Source: an uncultured SAR116 cluster alpha proteobacterium (lineage in GTDB: Bacteria > Pseudomonadota > Alphaproteobacteria > Puniceispirillales > Puniceispirillaceae). From it: 64,000 bases of DNA. Position numbers and translations under genes: made by a program. Positions 25,565 through 35,370 of the stretch are shown here, piece by piece. The DNA lies in NCBI GenBank assembly GCA_902559985.1, contig CACEJY010000002.1, positions 1 through 64,000 of the forward strand, written 5' to 3'. Every line of letters begins with the position of its first letter. Position 1 is the stretch's first letter. Below the pieces are notes generated by a model. That model had not been told where the DNA came from, did no database searches, and saw nothing but the letters and a program-made list of their open reading frames with translations.

Positions 25565-26677
25565 CTACCTTGCTGGAATTAGACTTTTAAGAACTTTTAC
25601 GACGCGGCTTTGCTCTTCAAGGGTAATTTCGTGGAAACTCGGCAAATTAATAGCTCGCTGTGAAATACTGGTAGCCATGCTATTTGGGTTAGGGCGATCA
25701 AACATTGGCAATTCACTCAGTGGATAAAAAAACACCCTTGCATCAATATTCTCAGCTTTAAAAGCCTCTTGAAGCATCGCTCGGGACACCCCCATATTTT
25801 TTTTAAAGACTACATTTGGCATCCATGCTCCGTTAATTGTACCGGTCAGCTCCGGGTTTAGAGTGATATCAGGTTCATCATTCAGAGCTTTCTTATAAAA
25901 ATTTAGTATTTCACGTTTTCGTTTGGTCAGTTCGTCAATACGATCCATTTGGCCGCAACCAAAGGCCGCCTGCATGTTAGATAATCTATATTTGAATCCT
26001 ATTAAGTCTGGCCAAAACTGCTTTACTTGAGTGGGGTTACGACCATGGTTGTTAAGAATGCAAGCTTTATCAAACAAATCTTTGTTATTGGTTACAAACA
26101 TACCCCCTTCACCTGTAGTTATGGTTTTCGTACCATGAAAGGAGAAGGATCCAAAAGCTCCAATAGATCCTGCTCTTTTACCATGATAAACTGATCCGAT
26201 TGCTTCTGCCGCATCCTCGACGATCGGAACGCCATATTGTTCTCCAATTTCAAGCAAGGTACTCATTTCGCAGAGGTTGCCATAAAGGTGTACCGCGATT
26301 ATCGCCTTCGTACGCGGAGTGATGGCTGCCTTCACCAAGTCTGGGTCAAGACACCATGTATCAGGCAAAATATCCACAAAGACAGGGGACGCACCTAGGT
26401 AAACTATCGGTGCAGCAGTGGCAATCCAGTTGGTGTCAGCAAGTATTACTTCATCGCCAGGCCCAATACCCAGAGCTGCCAAGCCTATATGGATAGAACC
26501 TGTGCAGCTTGATGTAGTCATCGCATATTTAACACCCAAATAATTTTTAAATGCGTTTTCGAACCTATGAATGTAGTCATAACATTTCTTGCCCCATCCA
26601 TTTTCTACAGCATCCCTAACATAACCAAGCTCAATATCTGTTGATGAGGGTTTTACATAAGGAATGTGAGTTTTCAT
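25565..26677 (-). CDS. DegT/DnrJ/EryC1 sugar aminotransferase (perosamine-synthase type)
   Basis: 370 aa, PLP-dependent. The active-site lysine is in SFHGTKTITTGEGG, so this is a true aminotransferase and not the RfbH-type dehydratase in which that lysine is lost. VEDAAEAIGS supplies the PLP aspartate. Last of five minus-strand genes; start overlaps the methyltransferase stop (ATGA). It probably aminates the CDP-4-keto-6-deoxyhexose made by the upstream genes. Confidence 0.92.
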   Translation of the reverse strand: MKTHIPYVKPSSTDIELGYVRDAVENGWGKKCYDYIHRFENAFKNYLGVKYAMTTSSCTGSIHIGLAALGIGPGDEVILADTNWIATAAPIVYLGASPVFVDILPDTWCLDPDLVKAAITPRTKAIIAVHLYGNLCEMSTLLEIGEQYGVPIVEDAAEAIGSVYHGKRAGSIGAFGSFSFHGTKTITTGEGGMFVTNNKDLFDKACILNNHGRNPTQVKQFWPDLIGFKYRLSNMQAAFGCGQMDRIDELTKRKREILNFYKKALNDEPDITLNPELTGTINGAWMPNVVFKKNMGVSRAMLQEAFKAENIDARVFFYPLSELPMFDRPNPNSMATSISQRAINLPSFHEITLEEQSRVVKVLKSLIPAR

Positions 26678-27897
26678 GATATCAACAATTCTGGTAAAAC
26701 TGTGACAAACTTTGTCCCACTTAATGACAATTCCTGATTTTGCTCTCTTATTTCAGCTGCAATGTTCCAAGGAAGAATTATAATGTAGTCTGGTAGTCGT
26801 TCACTGAGAACAGAGGGGTTCAAAATTGGAATGTGGCTCCCTGGAAGGTATTTTCCCTGCTTGGATGATGAAGCATCACAAACATAAGGCAATAGGTCTG
26901 CAGTTATACCAGCGTAATTTAGTAGAGTGTTACCCTTGGCCGCTGCCCCATAGGCCGCAACGCTTTTCCCGTCATTTTTCAGTGAGGTTAAAAACCCTAC
27001 AAACCGGTCTTTAATTTGTTCAACATCATGTTGAAATTTAAAATATGTGTTTAAATCTTGTAAACCAAATGCATGTTCTTTGTTTATCAAATTAGAAACC
27101 GAGCCTAAGACACTATCGTTATTCTCGATGTGTGACGCGTAAATTCGCAAACTACCCCCGTGAGTGAATAACTCCTCTACGTTCCATATCCTTAGACCGG
27201 AATCACTGAAAATATTATTAACCACATTTAAGGATAAATATGAAAAATGCTCATGGTAAACCGTATCAAACTGTTTTTCAGAAATTAAACGCATTAAATG
27301 CGGGAATTCCAAAGTCACCATTCCGCTCGGTTTCAATGCAGCCTTTAGTCCTCTGGTAAAATCAGTGATATCAGGTACATGAGCAAACACATTATTGGCG
27401 ATTATTAAATCAGCTAATCCATGCGTATGCTCTAAAGTGGATCCAAGCTTCTCAGAAAAGAATTCCTGGAGCACTGATAGCCCTAAACCTTCAGCGGCTC
27501 TAGCTGTGCTTAGGGTTGGTTCTATTCCTAAGCAGGGAATGTTGTCTTGAAAAAAATGTTTTAGCAGACAACCGTCATTGCAACCGATTTCGACCACAAA
27601 ACTATCAGAGTCAAGATTCATTAGATGTTTTACATGCCTATAATATTCTGCCGTATGTTCAACCCAAGTCTTTGATGTGCTTGAAAAATACGCATAGTCA
27701 GCAGTAAAAAGATCCTCAGATCTAGAATATTCACTAGTTTGCACTAACCAGCAATGTTCGCAAACACAAACCTTCAAGGGATAATATCGTTCCGGTTTTC
27801 TTAGATCTCCATGAGTTAAGTATGCGTTAGAATGCGGGGCGAGCCCTAAATCAACAAAACTGTGGGTCAGAGGTTTTTTACAGTTCCTACAATTCAA
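26674..27897 (-). CDS. sugar C-methyltransferase (zinc-binding, TylC3/NovU type)
   Basis: 407 aa from a TTG start that overlaps the preceding stop (TTGA). N-terminal zinc ribbon (CRNCKKPL and CVCEHCWLVQ), SAM domain (FVVEIGCNDGCLLKHF, LIANNVFAHVPDI), and the family C-terminal domain (VAAYGAAAKGNTLLNYAG). The family adds a methyl group to carbon 3 or 5 of a keto-sugar nucleotide, making branched sugars. Here the likely substrate is a CDP-keto-deoxyhexose. Confidence 0.9.
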   Translation of the reverse strand: MNCRNCKKPLTHSFVDLGLAPHSNAYLTHGDLRKPERYYPLKVCVCEHCWLVQTSEYSRSEDLFTADYAYFSSTSKTWVEHTAEYYRHVKHLMNLDSDSFVVEIGCNDGCLLKHFFQDNIPCLGIEPTLSTARAAEGLGLSVLQEFFSEKLGSTLEHTHGLADLIIANNVFAHVPDITDFTRGLKAALKPSGMVTLEFPHLMRLISEKQFDTVYHEHFSYLSLNVVNNIFSDSGLRIWNVEELFTHGGSLRIYASHIENNDSVLGSVSNLINKEHAFGLQDLNTYFKFQHDVEQIKDRFVGFLTSLKNDGKSVAAYGAAAKGNTLLNYAGITADLLPYVCDASSSKQGKYLPGSHIPILNPSVLSERLPDYIIILPWNIAAEIREQNQELSLSGTKFVTVLPELLIS

Positions 27898-28454
27898 AAA
27901 CTTATTCCCTTAAAATTTTTTGTAATCCATTGTTGATTTTTGTCGCGTTCAGATATTTCGCTGATTTCAATTGGCCATTGCACCTTTAAGGTTGGATCAA
28001 CTGGATTCAACGCACGCTCGTTATCTGAGCGGTAAGCTTTGTTGTGACAGTAAATGATTTCAACATCGTCACCTAAAGACTGAAAACCATGAGCAAACCC
28101 CTCAGGTATAAGTAATGCCTTTAGGTTCTCCTCTGAAAGAATTTCACTATGCCACTGAAGGAAAGTTGGCGAATTTTCTCTTAAATCGATTGCAACGTCC
28201 CAAATTTTGCCCTTGATACAAGTGACAAGTTTCATTTCAGAATGCGGCGCAGTTTGATAATGCATTCCCCTTACCGTGCCACACCGCCTTGTAAATGAGT
28301 GATTGATTTGCTCAATTGGTCCGACCCATCCATGAGCCGATAATTGTGAAACACAGAAAAGCCGGGAGAAAAACCCTCTGTCGTCGAAATGCCGATCCCG
28401 CTTGACAACTGTTAGCCCTGGGAGATTTGTTCGTTGGAAATCAAAACGCGACAT
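27894..28454 (-). CDS. RmlC-like NDP-4-keto-6-deoxyhexose 3,5-epimerase
   Basis: 186 aa, a cupin. Catalytic region GMHYQTAPHSEMKLVTCIKG with the conserved His, then IPEGFAHGFQ. TAATG overlap with the RfbG stop. Prepares C3/C5 stereochemistry for the C-methyltransferase. dTDP- and CDP-sugar epimerases cannot be separated from the motif alone; the RfbF/RfbG context suggests CDP. Confidence 0.9.
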   Translation of the reverse strand: MSRFDFQRTNLPGLTVVKRDRHFDDRGFFSRLFCVSQLSAHGWVGPIEQINHSFTRRCGTVRGMHYQTAPHSEMKLVTCIKGKIWDVAIDLRENSPTFLQWHSEILSEENLKALLIPEGFAHGFQSLGDDVEIIYCHNKAYRSDNERALNPVDPTLKVQWPIEISEISERDKNQQWITKNFKGISF

Positions 28455-29515
28455 TATTCTAACTCAAAAGCCTTAAAGTCATTGAGGCATAATAAACTGG
28501 CATCTTCGTTTGCTAAATAACCAACGTACCACATCAAAGTATGCCGGATAGCGCGGTCAAATGGCCACTTTGGCCTAAAACCAAGAATATCTTGGGCCTT
28601 GGAAATTTGGAGCCTCAGGTAATCCGTTTCCCTGATATTTGCTTTTTCTCGCTCATATTCAACGTCGATATCTGGAATATATAGTTTAGTTGCCTCCACA
28701 ACATCTCTAACACTCTTTATGACATCATCATCTGGTCCAAAATTGTACGGGCCTGCATACTCTGGTTGTCTCCATAATTTTTCTGCTAACATCAAATAGC
28801 CATTTATAGGTTCCAAAACGTGTTGCCATGGTCGCACAGCCTCCGGATTTCTAATCTGCAGTTTTTGACTAGTACTCAAATTACGAATAATATCTGGCAC
28901 CAATCGCGCTCTCGACCAATCACCCCCACCTATTACATTACCGGCTCTGGCGGTCGCTATTGCTACACCCTGTTGTTCAAAAAAACTTTTGCGATAGCTG
29001 GATATAATAATTTCGCTAGCAGCTTTGCTTGCGCTGTATGGATCATGACCTCCTATAGTGTCATTTTCACTGTAACCTGAAGGGGCTCCGACATTTTGAT
29101 AAACTTTGTCTGTTGTCACCATGATAACAACTTTTAAATTGTCCAAATCACGCAGCGACTCAAGTAAATGAACCGAACCCATAATATTTGTAGAATGTGT
29201 GCAAACTGGATCCTCATAACTATCAAGAACCAATGCCTGTGCGGCTTGGTGAATGACTATTTCTGGATCACATTTTCTTACAATTTTGGTAAGTTTACCC
29301 TCATGCCTTATGTCGCAGTAGAAGGTTCTAACTTTACTTTCCATATCCAGCAACTGAAAGAGGCTAGGCGAGGTCCTGGGTGGCAACCCCACACCCGTGA
29401 CATTAGCACCTAGTCTTTTTAAATAGAGAGCCATCCAAGAACCCTTAAAACCAGTATGGCCGGTTAGCAGAACCCTCTTTCCTTGCCAAAATTGTCTCAA
29501 GTTTTCTATATCCAT
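28454..29515 (-). CDS. rfbG: CDP-glucose 4,6-dehydratase
   Basis: 353 aa, extended SDR. NAD-binding TGHTGFKGSW, catalytic YSASKAASE (YxxxK) and RAGNVIGGGDW are typical of RfbG. Converts CDP-glucose to CDP-4-keto-6-deoxyglucose. Overlaps rfbF by 10 bp and is followed by the epimerase. Confidence 0.95.
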   Translation of the reverse strand: MDIENLRQFWQGKRVLLTGHTGFKGSWMALYLKRLGANVTGVGLPPRTSPSLFQLLDMESKVRTFYCDIRHEGKLTKIVRKCDPEIVIHQAAQALVLDSYEDPVCTHSTNIMGSVHLLESLRDLDNLKVVIMVTTDKVYQNVGAPSGYSENDTIGGHDPYSASKAASEIIISSYRKSFFEQQGVAIATARAGNVIGGGDWSRARLVPDIIRNLSTSQKLQIRNPEAVRPWQHVLEPINGYLMLAEKLWRQPEYAGPYNFGPDDDVIKSVRDVVEATKLYIPDIDVEYEREKANIRETDYLRLQISKAQDILGFRPKWPFDRAIRHTLMWYVGYLANEDASLLCLNDFKAFELE

Positions 29516-30279
29516 GATGCCCAGGGAGCTTTTTTATTAACCCAAAGTTCTTCGAGAAAATTTTTGTCTCGTAATGTATCCATTGGCTGCCAGAATCCGT
29601 CATGCTCAAAAATCATTAGCTCTCGTTTTTTAACCAATTGTGACAAAGTGTCACTCTCAAAATTAGTATTATCATTTTCGATCAGCTTTATACATTCTGG
29701 GGACAAAATAAAGAAACCGCCGTTGATGATCCCACCGTCGCCTCTCGGCTTTTCTATGAATCCAGTGGCTAGACTACCATCCCTCTCCAAAGCTCCATAA
29801 CGCCCCGGTGGGCTCACACCTGTAATTGTTGCGAGTTTCTTGTGACTCTTATGGAAAGCAATTGAAGCACCTATATCAACATCACTAAGGCCATCCCCAT
29901 AAGTGAAACAAAAAGCATCTTCGTCCTTTAAAAACTCAGAAACACGTTTCAATCTACCTCCGGTTAAAGTGTGCTCACCAGTGTCAATCACACTTATTTT
30001 CCAAGGCTCCACATTTTCTGCGTGAACCTCCATATTATTTTTCCGCATATCAAAAGTCACATCCGACATGTGAAGGAAATAATTCGCGAAGTATTCCTTT
30101 ATCACGTAACCCCTATAGCCGCAGCAAATCACAAATTCATTAACGCCATGAAAGGAATACATTTTCAGAATATGCCAAATCAACGGTTTACCACCAACCT
30201 CAATCATTGGTTTTGGCTTTAAATGTGTCTCTTCTGAGATACGGGTCCCTAGGCCACCTGCCAGTATCACTGCTTTCAT
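29506..30279 (-). CDS. rfbF: glucose-1-phosphate cytidylyltransferase
   Basis: 257 aa. Nucleotide-binding start KAVILAGGLGTRISEETHLKPKPM and FTYGDGLSDVD are the RfbF signatures. Makes CDP-glucose from CTP and glucose-1-phosphate. First gene of the five-gene CDP-hexose operon; the promoter should lie in the 740-bp gap upstream. Confidence 0.96.
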   Translation of the reverse strand: MKAVILAGGLGTRISEETHLKPKPMIEVGGKPLIWHILKMYSFHGVNEFVICCGYRGYVIKEYFANYFLHMSDVTFDMRKNNMEVHAENVEPWKISVIDTGEHTLTGGRLKRVSEFLKDEDAFCFTYGDGLSDVDIGASIAFHKSHKKLATITGVSPPGRYGALERDGSLATGFIEKPRGDGGIINGGFFILSPECIKLIENDNTNFESDTLSQLVKKRELMIFEHDGFWQPMDTLRDKNFLEELWVNKKAPWASWI

Positions 30280-31022
30280 TTTTTCATTACCACCAATATG
30301 CTGAGAAATAGATTATGTTTAAAAACTCTTGAATATCACGCCAAACAAACTCCATCATCAATGCAAGTTGCAATACAATAAAAGCACAGGATGGACTATT
30401 TGTATTATACAGGCTTCCACATTAGGCACAAAATGGCGAATGATTAACAATCAAAAATTAAACACGACGTCAAGAGATACAGCCTGAGAGAGTGAACGTC
30501 AGGTAGCGACCTTTCATTAATTGAGAAATGAGCTTGAACTCCTGCGCCGCGCATTTTTTGGTGGGGATGATTTTCGTTCTAGGCCTCCATCAGGTCAGCC
30601 AATTTTTAGTCCTGAGTTTGTATTTGAGTAAACTGGCCAGTATGCTCTGGTGCCTCTTACTCAATAGCCCAGCTTTCCGCTTCGGCTTTTTGGCAAATGA
30701 TTTGCCAATTGCCTTATTGGGGCAAGGGTTATATATGCGGGAAATAACAAGCAAACTGACATTTCTATTTATTGAAAAGATGGACCAGCCTTTTCCGGTT
30801 GGTTTCCCAAACAGGTAACTTGCCACATCCGAATAGCAAGTAAGCTCTCTATGCAAATACCATGAGGGTGGGTTGGCCCATACGTGTGATTGGGCTTTAA
30901 GAATTTTTGTCTCGTTGCCACATCTGTGCCACAGTAGCAGGCAATAAAGGGACGCAAATTAAGGTATGGCTTTTAGCGGAAATCCTGCGATATTAATTTG
31001 GCGGATTAGCTCAGATTTTTAG
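30280..31022. other. intergenic, no supported gene
   Basis: About 740 bp between rfbF and the O-antigen-ligase fusion, both on the minus strand. Short opposing ORFs (30528-30818, 30590-30856, 30769-30957) have no ribosome-binding site or recognisable sequence. It must hold the rfbF promoter; it may be decayed coding sequence. Confidence 0.4.
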
Positions 31023-33245
31023 TTAAAACTTGATTGCTGTTCTCTTGCTCCAGGGAACAGCAAGGCAAAGACCAATGGCCAACCAAAAAATCCGTTGATA
31101 AAAAATTTCGTGTACCAACCCAAAAATTAAGAAAATTGTCATGATCATCAAAAGGCAAGCGTTCTTTGGTTTTTTCAAATCATGCACAAAAGCGGATTTA
31201 TAAAAATTGAAACAGATCGCCGCAAGCAAAGTAAGACCGACTAACCCAAGTTCTGCAAGCACCCAAATTGGGGTGCTATGAATGACTGTGGACTTACCGT
31301 AAAAGTTGGCGCTTGCCGCGAAGAACACACCAAGTCCAGAACCAAATATAGGGTTATCAGTCCACATTTTGATACCACGAACAACTGTATCCCACCTCAA
31401 TGTGTCACTGTGCGCTGCAGAAAAATAAGGTTGTAACGCGGTATTGGAAGTTATGGCTAACTCTTGATTAAACAAAAATTCACTATTAAGTAGCAAAAAT
31501 GAAACAAATGTTAGGATCAAAAAAATCGCTAGGGCATAACCGATACTTCTCAATATTGGTTTTGGTTTTAGTACCCCGGCAAACATAAAGATGGATGAGA
31601 CAAGAAGCCAAGTTATGATACCTGCTCGTGAGCCTGCCAAATAAATACCAAGTACAATAATCCCATGCAAAGCTTCATAAGGCAAGAAATGCTTGAGTAC
31701 CCTATGGCCATGCATTCTCAATTGGTTCGCATTTAAAAATGGCGAAAACACTAAGTAGAGTGCTGAACAAATTAAGAGTTGAAAAGCAAATGCATTTCTA
31801 TTCATAACTAGCCCGCTAAATTGGTTTTCATAGTTCAGGGGTGATGAAATTATTCCCATCAAAAAAAGCGTGTTCGTAAAAAAAGACATAATTATTATTG
31901 TAGAAAGAGACAGGATCATGACTTCAGTGACCCTCACAATTCCAACTTGTCGTAACTGATTGACTATAAAAAAACCGAAGAGTAGGTAAGCTAACAGCAC
32001 TAGCCACCCAAGAGCCCTTCCATAAAATGCCCACTCTGTAAAACCAATAGCCGTGTACCCTTTCAAAAGCCCATAAATCAACACTATCGTGAATAAGGCA
32101 ATATATAGGTTGAGTTTTGGTACGCTCCATTTTGGTAATTTTTTGGCTTTTATCGCAATAGCCACAACTGCCGAAACGTACATCAATACAAATGGGTCAG
32201 CCAAGTTAAAGGAAAAAGCAACCGAGAAGGGCTTAATTTTAACTTGAGCTAGAATCACAACAGACGTCAGCGTAATAAGAAAATAATTTAGGGACTGAAG
32301 CATTCGCTTGTTGTTTTGCGTTAATGCCACTACTGGGCTAGCCAAAGTCTGTGTTGGGTTTTTCAATAAGTAGGGAAGCAGAACGGCAAAAGAAATGTTA
32401 GCGCAAATTCCCACGCTGAGAGAAACAACAAGTGCGCTAGACGCTGGAATGCCGATTTCACCAAGAACTGCAATTGATGTTAATTCCCGGATGCCCCAGC
32501 CGTTTACTGAAAGAGGGAGACTTGACGCAAATACTATAACCGTTGTTGCCGCTAAGAGGTTGAAAAAATCAGTGTTGGGAGCTACTTCAAAAGCTATAAT
32601 AATGAAAGCAACGAACGTCAAAATTTGGGCTGCGCATGAGACTCCTATTATTTTCACAGCCGGTAGAGCTTTTTTGTGGGAAAGCGAAGGCCTGATAGGT
32701 TTCTGTTTCTTTTTTTGAGCGTCAACGAACAATACCGCCGCTACACACAACAAAATAGTATATGTTAACAGAACTAAGTTTGAGCTGTTGGTCCATTCCA
32801 AAACGCTATTCGCACTGAAAATCCAAAATGAACCAGCCAAGCAAAGTGACCCGCCTATCAAAACTGTTAACACCCTCTCGACTATAGTGATTGCTGAAAT
32901 TGTTTCTGGTGAAACATCGCAGTTTCTTAACGAGACCTGCCGACCCATGGATTGACCAAAAAAAGATCCGAGAAATAGAGAGCCTAAAAAGCTTGATAAC
33001 GTAGCTCTCAGTACAATTCCAAATGCTAGTTTTTGTCCAAAAAAGCTGAAAATTTCCTGTAATCTTATGTTCACTAGAAAGATATTTATTAAAAATATCG
33101 CAACCAAAATAAGAAATGTTCTTGGTTCAATCCTCGATAGGGTTCCAATCACCCCTCCCATGTCAACAGAATTGAAGATAAAAACGAGAAGTCCACTCGT
33201 TAAAACTAGGGGAAATAATAATCTTATTTTGTTTGTTAGTAGCAA
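31023..33245 (-). CDS. UPF0104 (LPG-synthase TM) domain fused to O-antigen ligase/polymerase
   Basis: 740 aa, about 18-20 membrane spans. The first 300 residues are a UPF0104/lysylphosphatidylglycerol-synthase-type membrane domain with its hallmark LSVNGWGIRE near residue 245. The second half matches the WaaL/Wzy-C family, with a long loop holding NRNAFAFQLL and LAGSRAGIITWLLV. The TTG start is uncertain; the frame is open a little further upstream. Likely role: ligation or polymerisation of a surface glycan, with the UPF0104 part perhaps moving a lipid-linked sugar. The fusion is unusual. Confidence 0.8.
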   Translation of the reverse strand: MLLTNKIRLLFPLVLTSGLLVFIFNSVDMGGVIGTLSRIEPRTFLILVAIFLINIFLVNIRLQEIFSFFGQKLAFGIVLRATLSSFLGSLFLGSFFGQSMGRQVSLRNCDVSPETISAITIVERVLTVLIGGSLCLAGSFWIFSANSVLEWTNSSNLVLLTYTILLCVAAVLFVDAQKKKQKPIRPSLSHKKALPAVKIIGVSCAAQILTFVAFIIIAFEVAPNTDFFNLLAATTVIVFASSLPLSVNGWGIRELTSIAVLGEIGIPASSALVVSLSVGICANISFAVLLPYLLKNPTQTLASPVVALTQNNKRMLQSLNYFLITLTSVVILAQVKIKPFSVAFSFNLADPFVLMYVSAVVAIAIKAKKLPKWSVPKLNLYIALFTIVLIYGLLKGYTAIGFTEWAFYGRALGWLVLLAYLLFGFFIVNQLRQVGIVRVTEVMILSLSTIIIMSFFTNTLFLMGIISSPLNYENQFSGLVMNRNAFAFQLLICSALYLVFSPFLNANQLRMHGHRVLKHFLPYEALHGIIVLGIYLAGSRAGIITWLLVSSIFMFAGVLKPKPILRSIGYALAIFLILTFVSFLLLNSEFLFNQELAITSNTALQPYFSAAHSDTLRWDTVVRGIKMWTDNPIFGSGLGVFFAASANFYGKSTVIHSTPIWVLAELGLVGLTLLAAICFNFYKSAFVHDLKKPKNACLLMIMTIFLIFGLVHEIFYQRIFWLAIGLCLAVPWSKRTAIKF

Positions 33246-33890
33246 AGCGCAAGTCCCGGATAAAAGTAAATCAATTGTTGTTTGAAGTGTTTTGATAGGA
33301 TGCCTTAAAAATCATATTAAGTGACATCAAAGTGTGAAAGAGATCAGAGGTCTTTATGTTCGCAAGAAATCTATGTAAATTGGATAATTACGCAGCGTAT
33401 CATTGTCTAGAAATACCACCATTAAATCATTTAAGGACGGGGTTCGTGTCCTTCTCCAATTAATGCTATATTCTCGCATAACACCCTGTATCACCATCAG
33501 TTATAACCTTTTTTGATTGGTGTTTCCAATATCAATTCTATGGCCTAAACCAGCCCATTACCACTCCACAGGAGCCAGAAATTAACGTCATTAGAGTGTG
33601 GTTTGAGCCTTGCTGTGTGGGTCATTTAAGACGCTGCTCCTACATCAAAATACCATATATCGCTTTTAATACCTGCATACCAAGTCAAAATCGATTAGTT
33701 TATTATGGATTTTACTCTGTTGGTGCACTTTACACTATGACTGAATATGGCTTTTTATAATCGCGTGATAGCACCGTATAATGTAAACAATATTCAACCG
33801 AGCATAACGGTTAATTATTGTTATTATTTTGGTTATTAAAAACAGGAGTTTTTGAACAATGTTGAGTCAAGCAATATTGGTGGTAACTAA
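33246..33890. other. intergenic, nothing recognised
   Basis: About 645 bp between divergent genes. It should contain both promoters. A short self-complementary stretch near 33437 (GGAC...GTCC) vaguely resembles a tRNA T-arm, but there is no tRNA around it. Confidence 0.4.
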
Positions 33891-35369
33891 ATGAATTCTG
33901 ACAACCGATCAACAATGTCAAGATCTGGTTCAAACTGGACTAGTCGTAAATGGGCAATGTTTGATGATGTCGAACAAAATGCGGTTAATCGTGATAGTTG
34001 GATTAAAAAGAATAGCTATTACCATCACCACGATATCAATTTTTTGAATTTTTTGATTGCAAAAAACGCCACTGTTCTTGATGTAGGCTGTGGCAATGGG
34101 TGGTTGATTTCAAAACTGGAAGCAGCCAAAAAAACCGGTGTAGATTTTTCTCCAACGATGATTGACTGCGCTAAGAAAATCTGTCCTGAAGCAAATTTCA
34201 TCCTAGCGGATATTGAATCGCGCTCAATGCTCGGGACCATAGAGGCGCAAGGCCCGTTCGATTACATAATATTGTCTGACACGCTGAACTATCTTGATGA
34301 TATCGAAGTGACGTTGGCGAACATTAACAGCCTGTGTAGCCCGAGTACAAGAATTATCATATCAACTTATAACCAATTATGGGAACCCTTATTGAAGTTA
34401 GGTGAGATTATAGGCCTTAAACAGGTTACGCGGTTTGATTTGAACTGGATTAGCCATGAGGATTTGCAAAGTTTTTGTACGTTAACAGAATTGGAAATAT
34501 TGACTAAAGAGCAGCATCAGTTGATTCCTTTCCACCTATTGGGATTGGGTCATTTGCTCAATAAGTGGCTGGCACCATTGCCTTTAATTCGTAGCCTGTG
34601 CCTTCGAAAATATGTTGTCGCACGACCGGTTCCCCCGCGTAGGCTTGCCAAGCCAACCGTGTCTGTGATCGTGCCTGTACGCAATGAAGCCGGGAATATT
34701 GAGGCTGCTTTAACGCGGTTGAGTAAGTTTCCCGCCGATATGGAATTAATCTATGTCGAAGGCAATAGTTCGGACAATTCATGGGAAGAAATTCAGCGCA
34801 TGCAGAAGGATTACCCGGATGTTGATATCACCGCGTTAAAACAGCCAGGCAAAGGAAAGGGGGATGCGGTACATTATGCTTTCCAGCAGGCAAAAGGCGA
34901 TATTCTAATGATCCTCGACGGTGATTTAACTGTACCCCCCGAGGATATGATCAAGTTTTATAATGTGCTGGCGTCGGGTGTTGGAGAGTTTGTAAATGGA
35001 ACGCGCCTTGTCTATGGCATGGAAAAGAATGCAATGCGCTTTTTAAACTATCATGCAAACCGGACATTTGCGTTGATTTTCTCTTACTTATTGAATCAAC
35101 AGTTCACCGATACTCTTTGCGGTACGAAGGTAATGTTTAGAAGCGATTATGAAAAGATTCTCGCAAACAAATCCTTCTTTGGTGATTTTGATCCTTTTGG
35201 TGATTTCGATTTTATTTTTGGGGCTGTCAAGCTGCATCTAAAGGTTGTTGAAGTGCCGGTTCGTTATCGCGCCCGAACATATGGTTCAACGCAGATTTCA
35301 CGGTTCAGGCATGGTTTCATGCTCTTGAAGATGGTTATTTTTGCATTTAAGAAATTAAAAGCGATCTAG
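33891..35369 (+). CDS. methyltransferase-glycosyltransferase 2 fusion
   Basis: 492 aa. Residues about 50-190 are a SAM methyltransferase (TVLDVGCGNGWLISKL, YIILSDTLNYLDDI); about 255-475 are a GT2 of the dolichyl-phosphate-mannose-synthase type (SVIVPVRNEAGNIEAAL, ILMILDGDLTVPPEDM, YRARTYGSTQIS). One continuous frame, so a genuine fusion. Probably makes and modifies a polyprenyl-linked sugar. Followed by a UPF0104 gene 1 bp after its stop. Confidence 0.88.
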   Translation: MNSDNRSTMSRSGSNWTSRKWAMFDDVEQNAVNRDSWIKKNSYYHHHDINFLNFLIAKNATVLDVGCGNGWLISKLEAAKKTGVDFSPTMIDCAKKICPEANFILADIESRSMLGTIEAQGPFDYIILSDTLNYLDDIEVTLANINSLCSPSTRIIISTYNQLWEPLLKLGEIIGLKQVTRFDLNWISHEDLQSFCTLTELEILTKEQHQLIPFHLLGLGHLLNKWLAPLPLIRSLCLRKYVVARPVPPRRLAKPTVSVIVPVRNEAGNIEAALTRLSKFPADMELIYVEGNSSDNSWEEIQRMQKDYPDVDITALKQPGKGKGDAVHYAFQQAKGDILMILDGDLTVPPEDMIKFYNVLASGVGEFVNGTRLVYGMEKNAMRFLNYHANRTFALIFSYLLNQQFTDTLCGTKVMFRSDYEKILANKSFFGDFDPFGDFDFIFGAVKLHLKVVEVPVRYRARTYGSTQISRFRHGFMLLKMVIFAFKKLKAI

Positions 35370-35370
35370 A

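Noticed and set aside
30528-30957. Small genes or integrase remnant in the 30.3-31.0 kb gap
   Set aside because: Opposing ORFs lack ribosome-binding sites and recombinase motifs; no frame is convincing.
33425-33460. tRNA 3' end or attachment site
   Set aside because: Only a short T-arm-like hairpin; no acceptor or anticodon arm and no match to the tRNA-Met 3' end.
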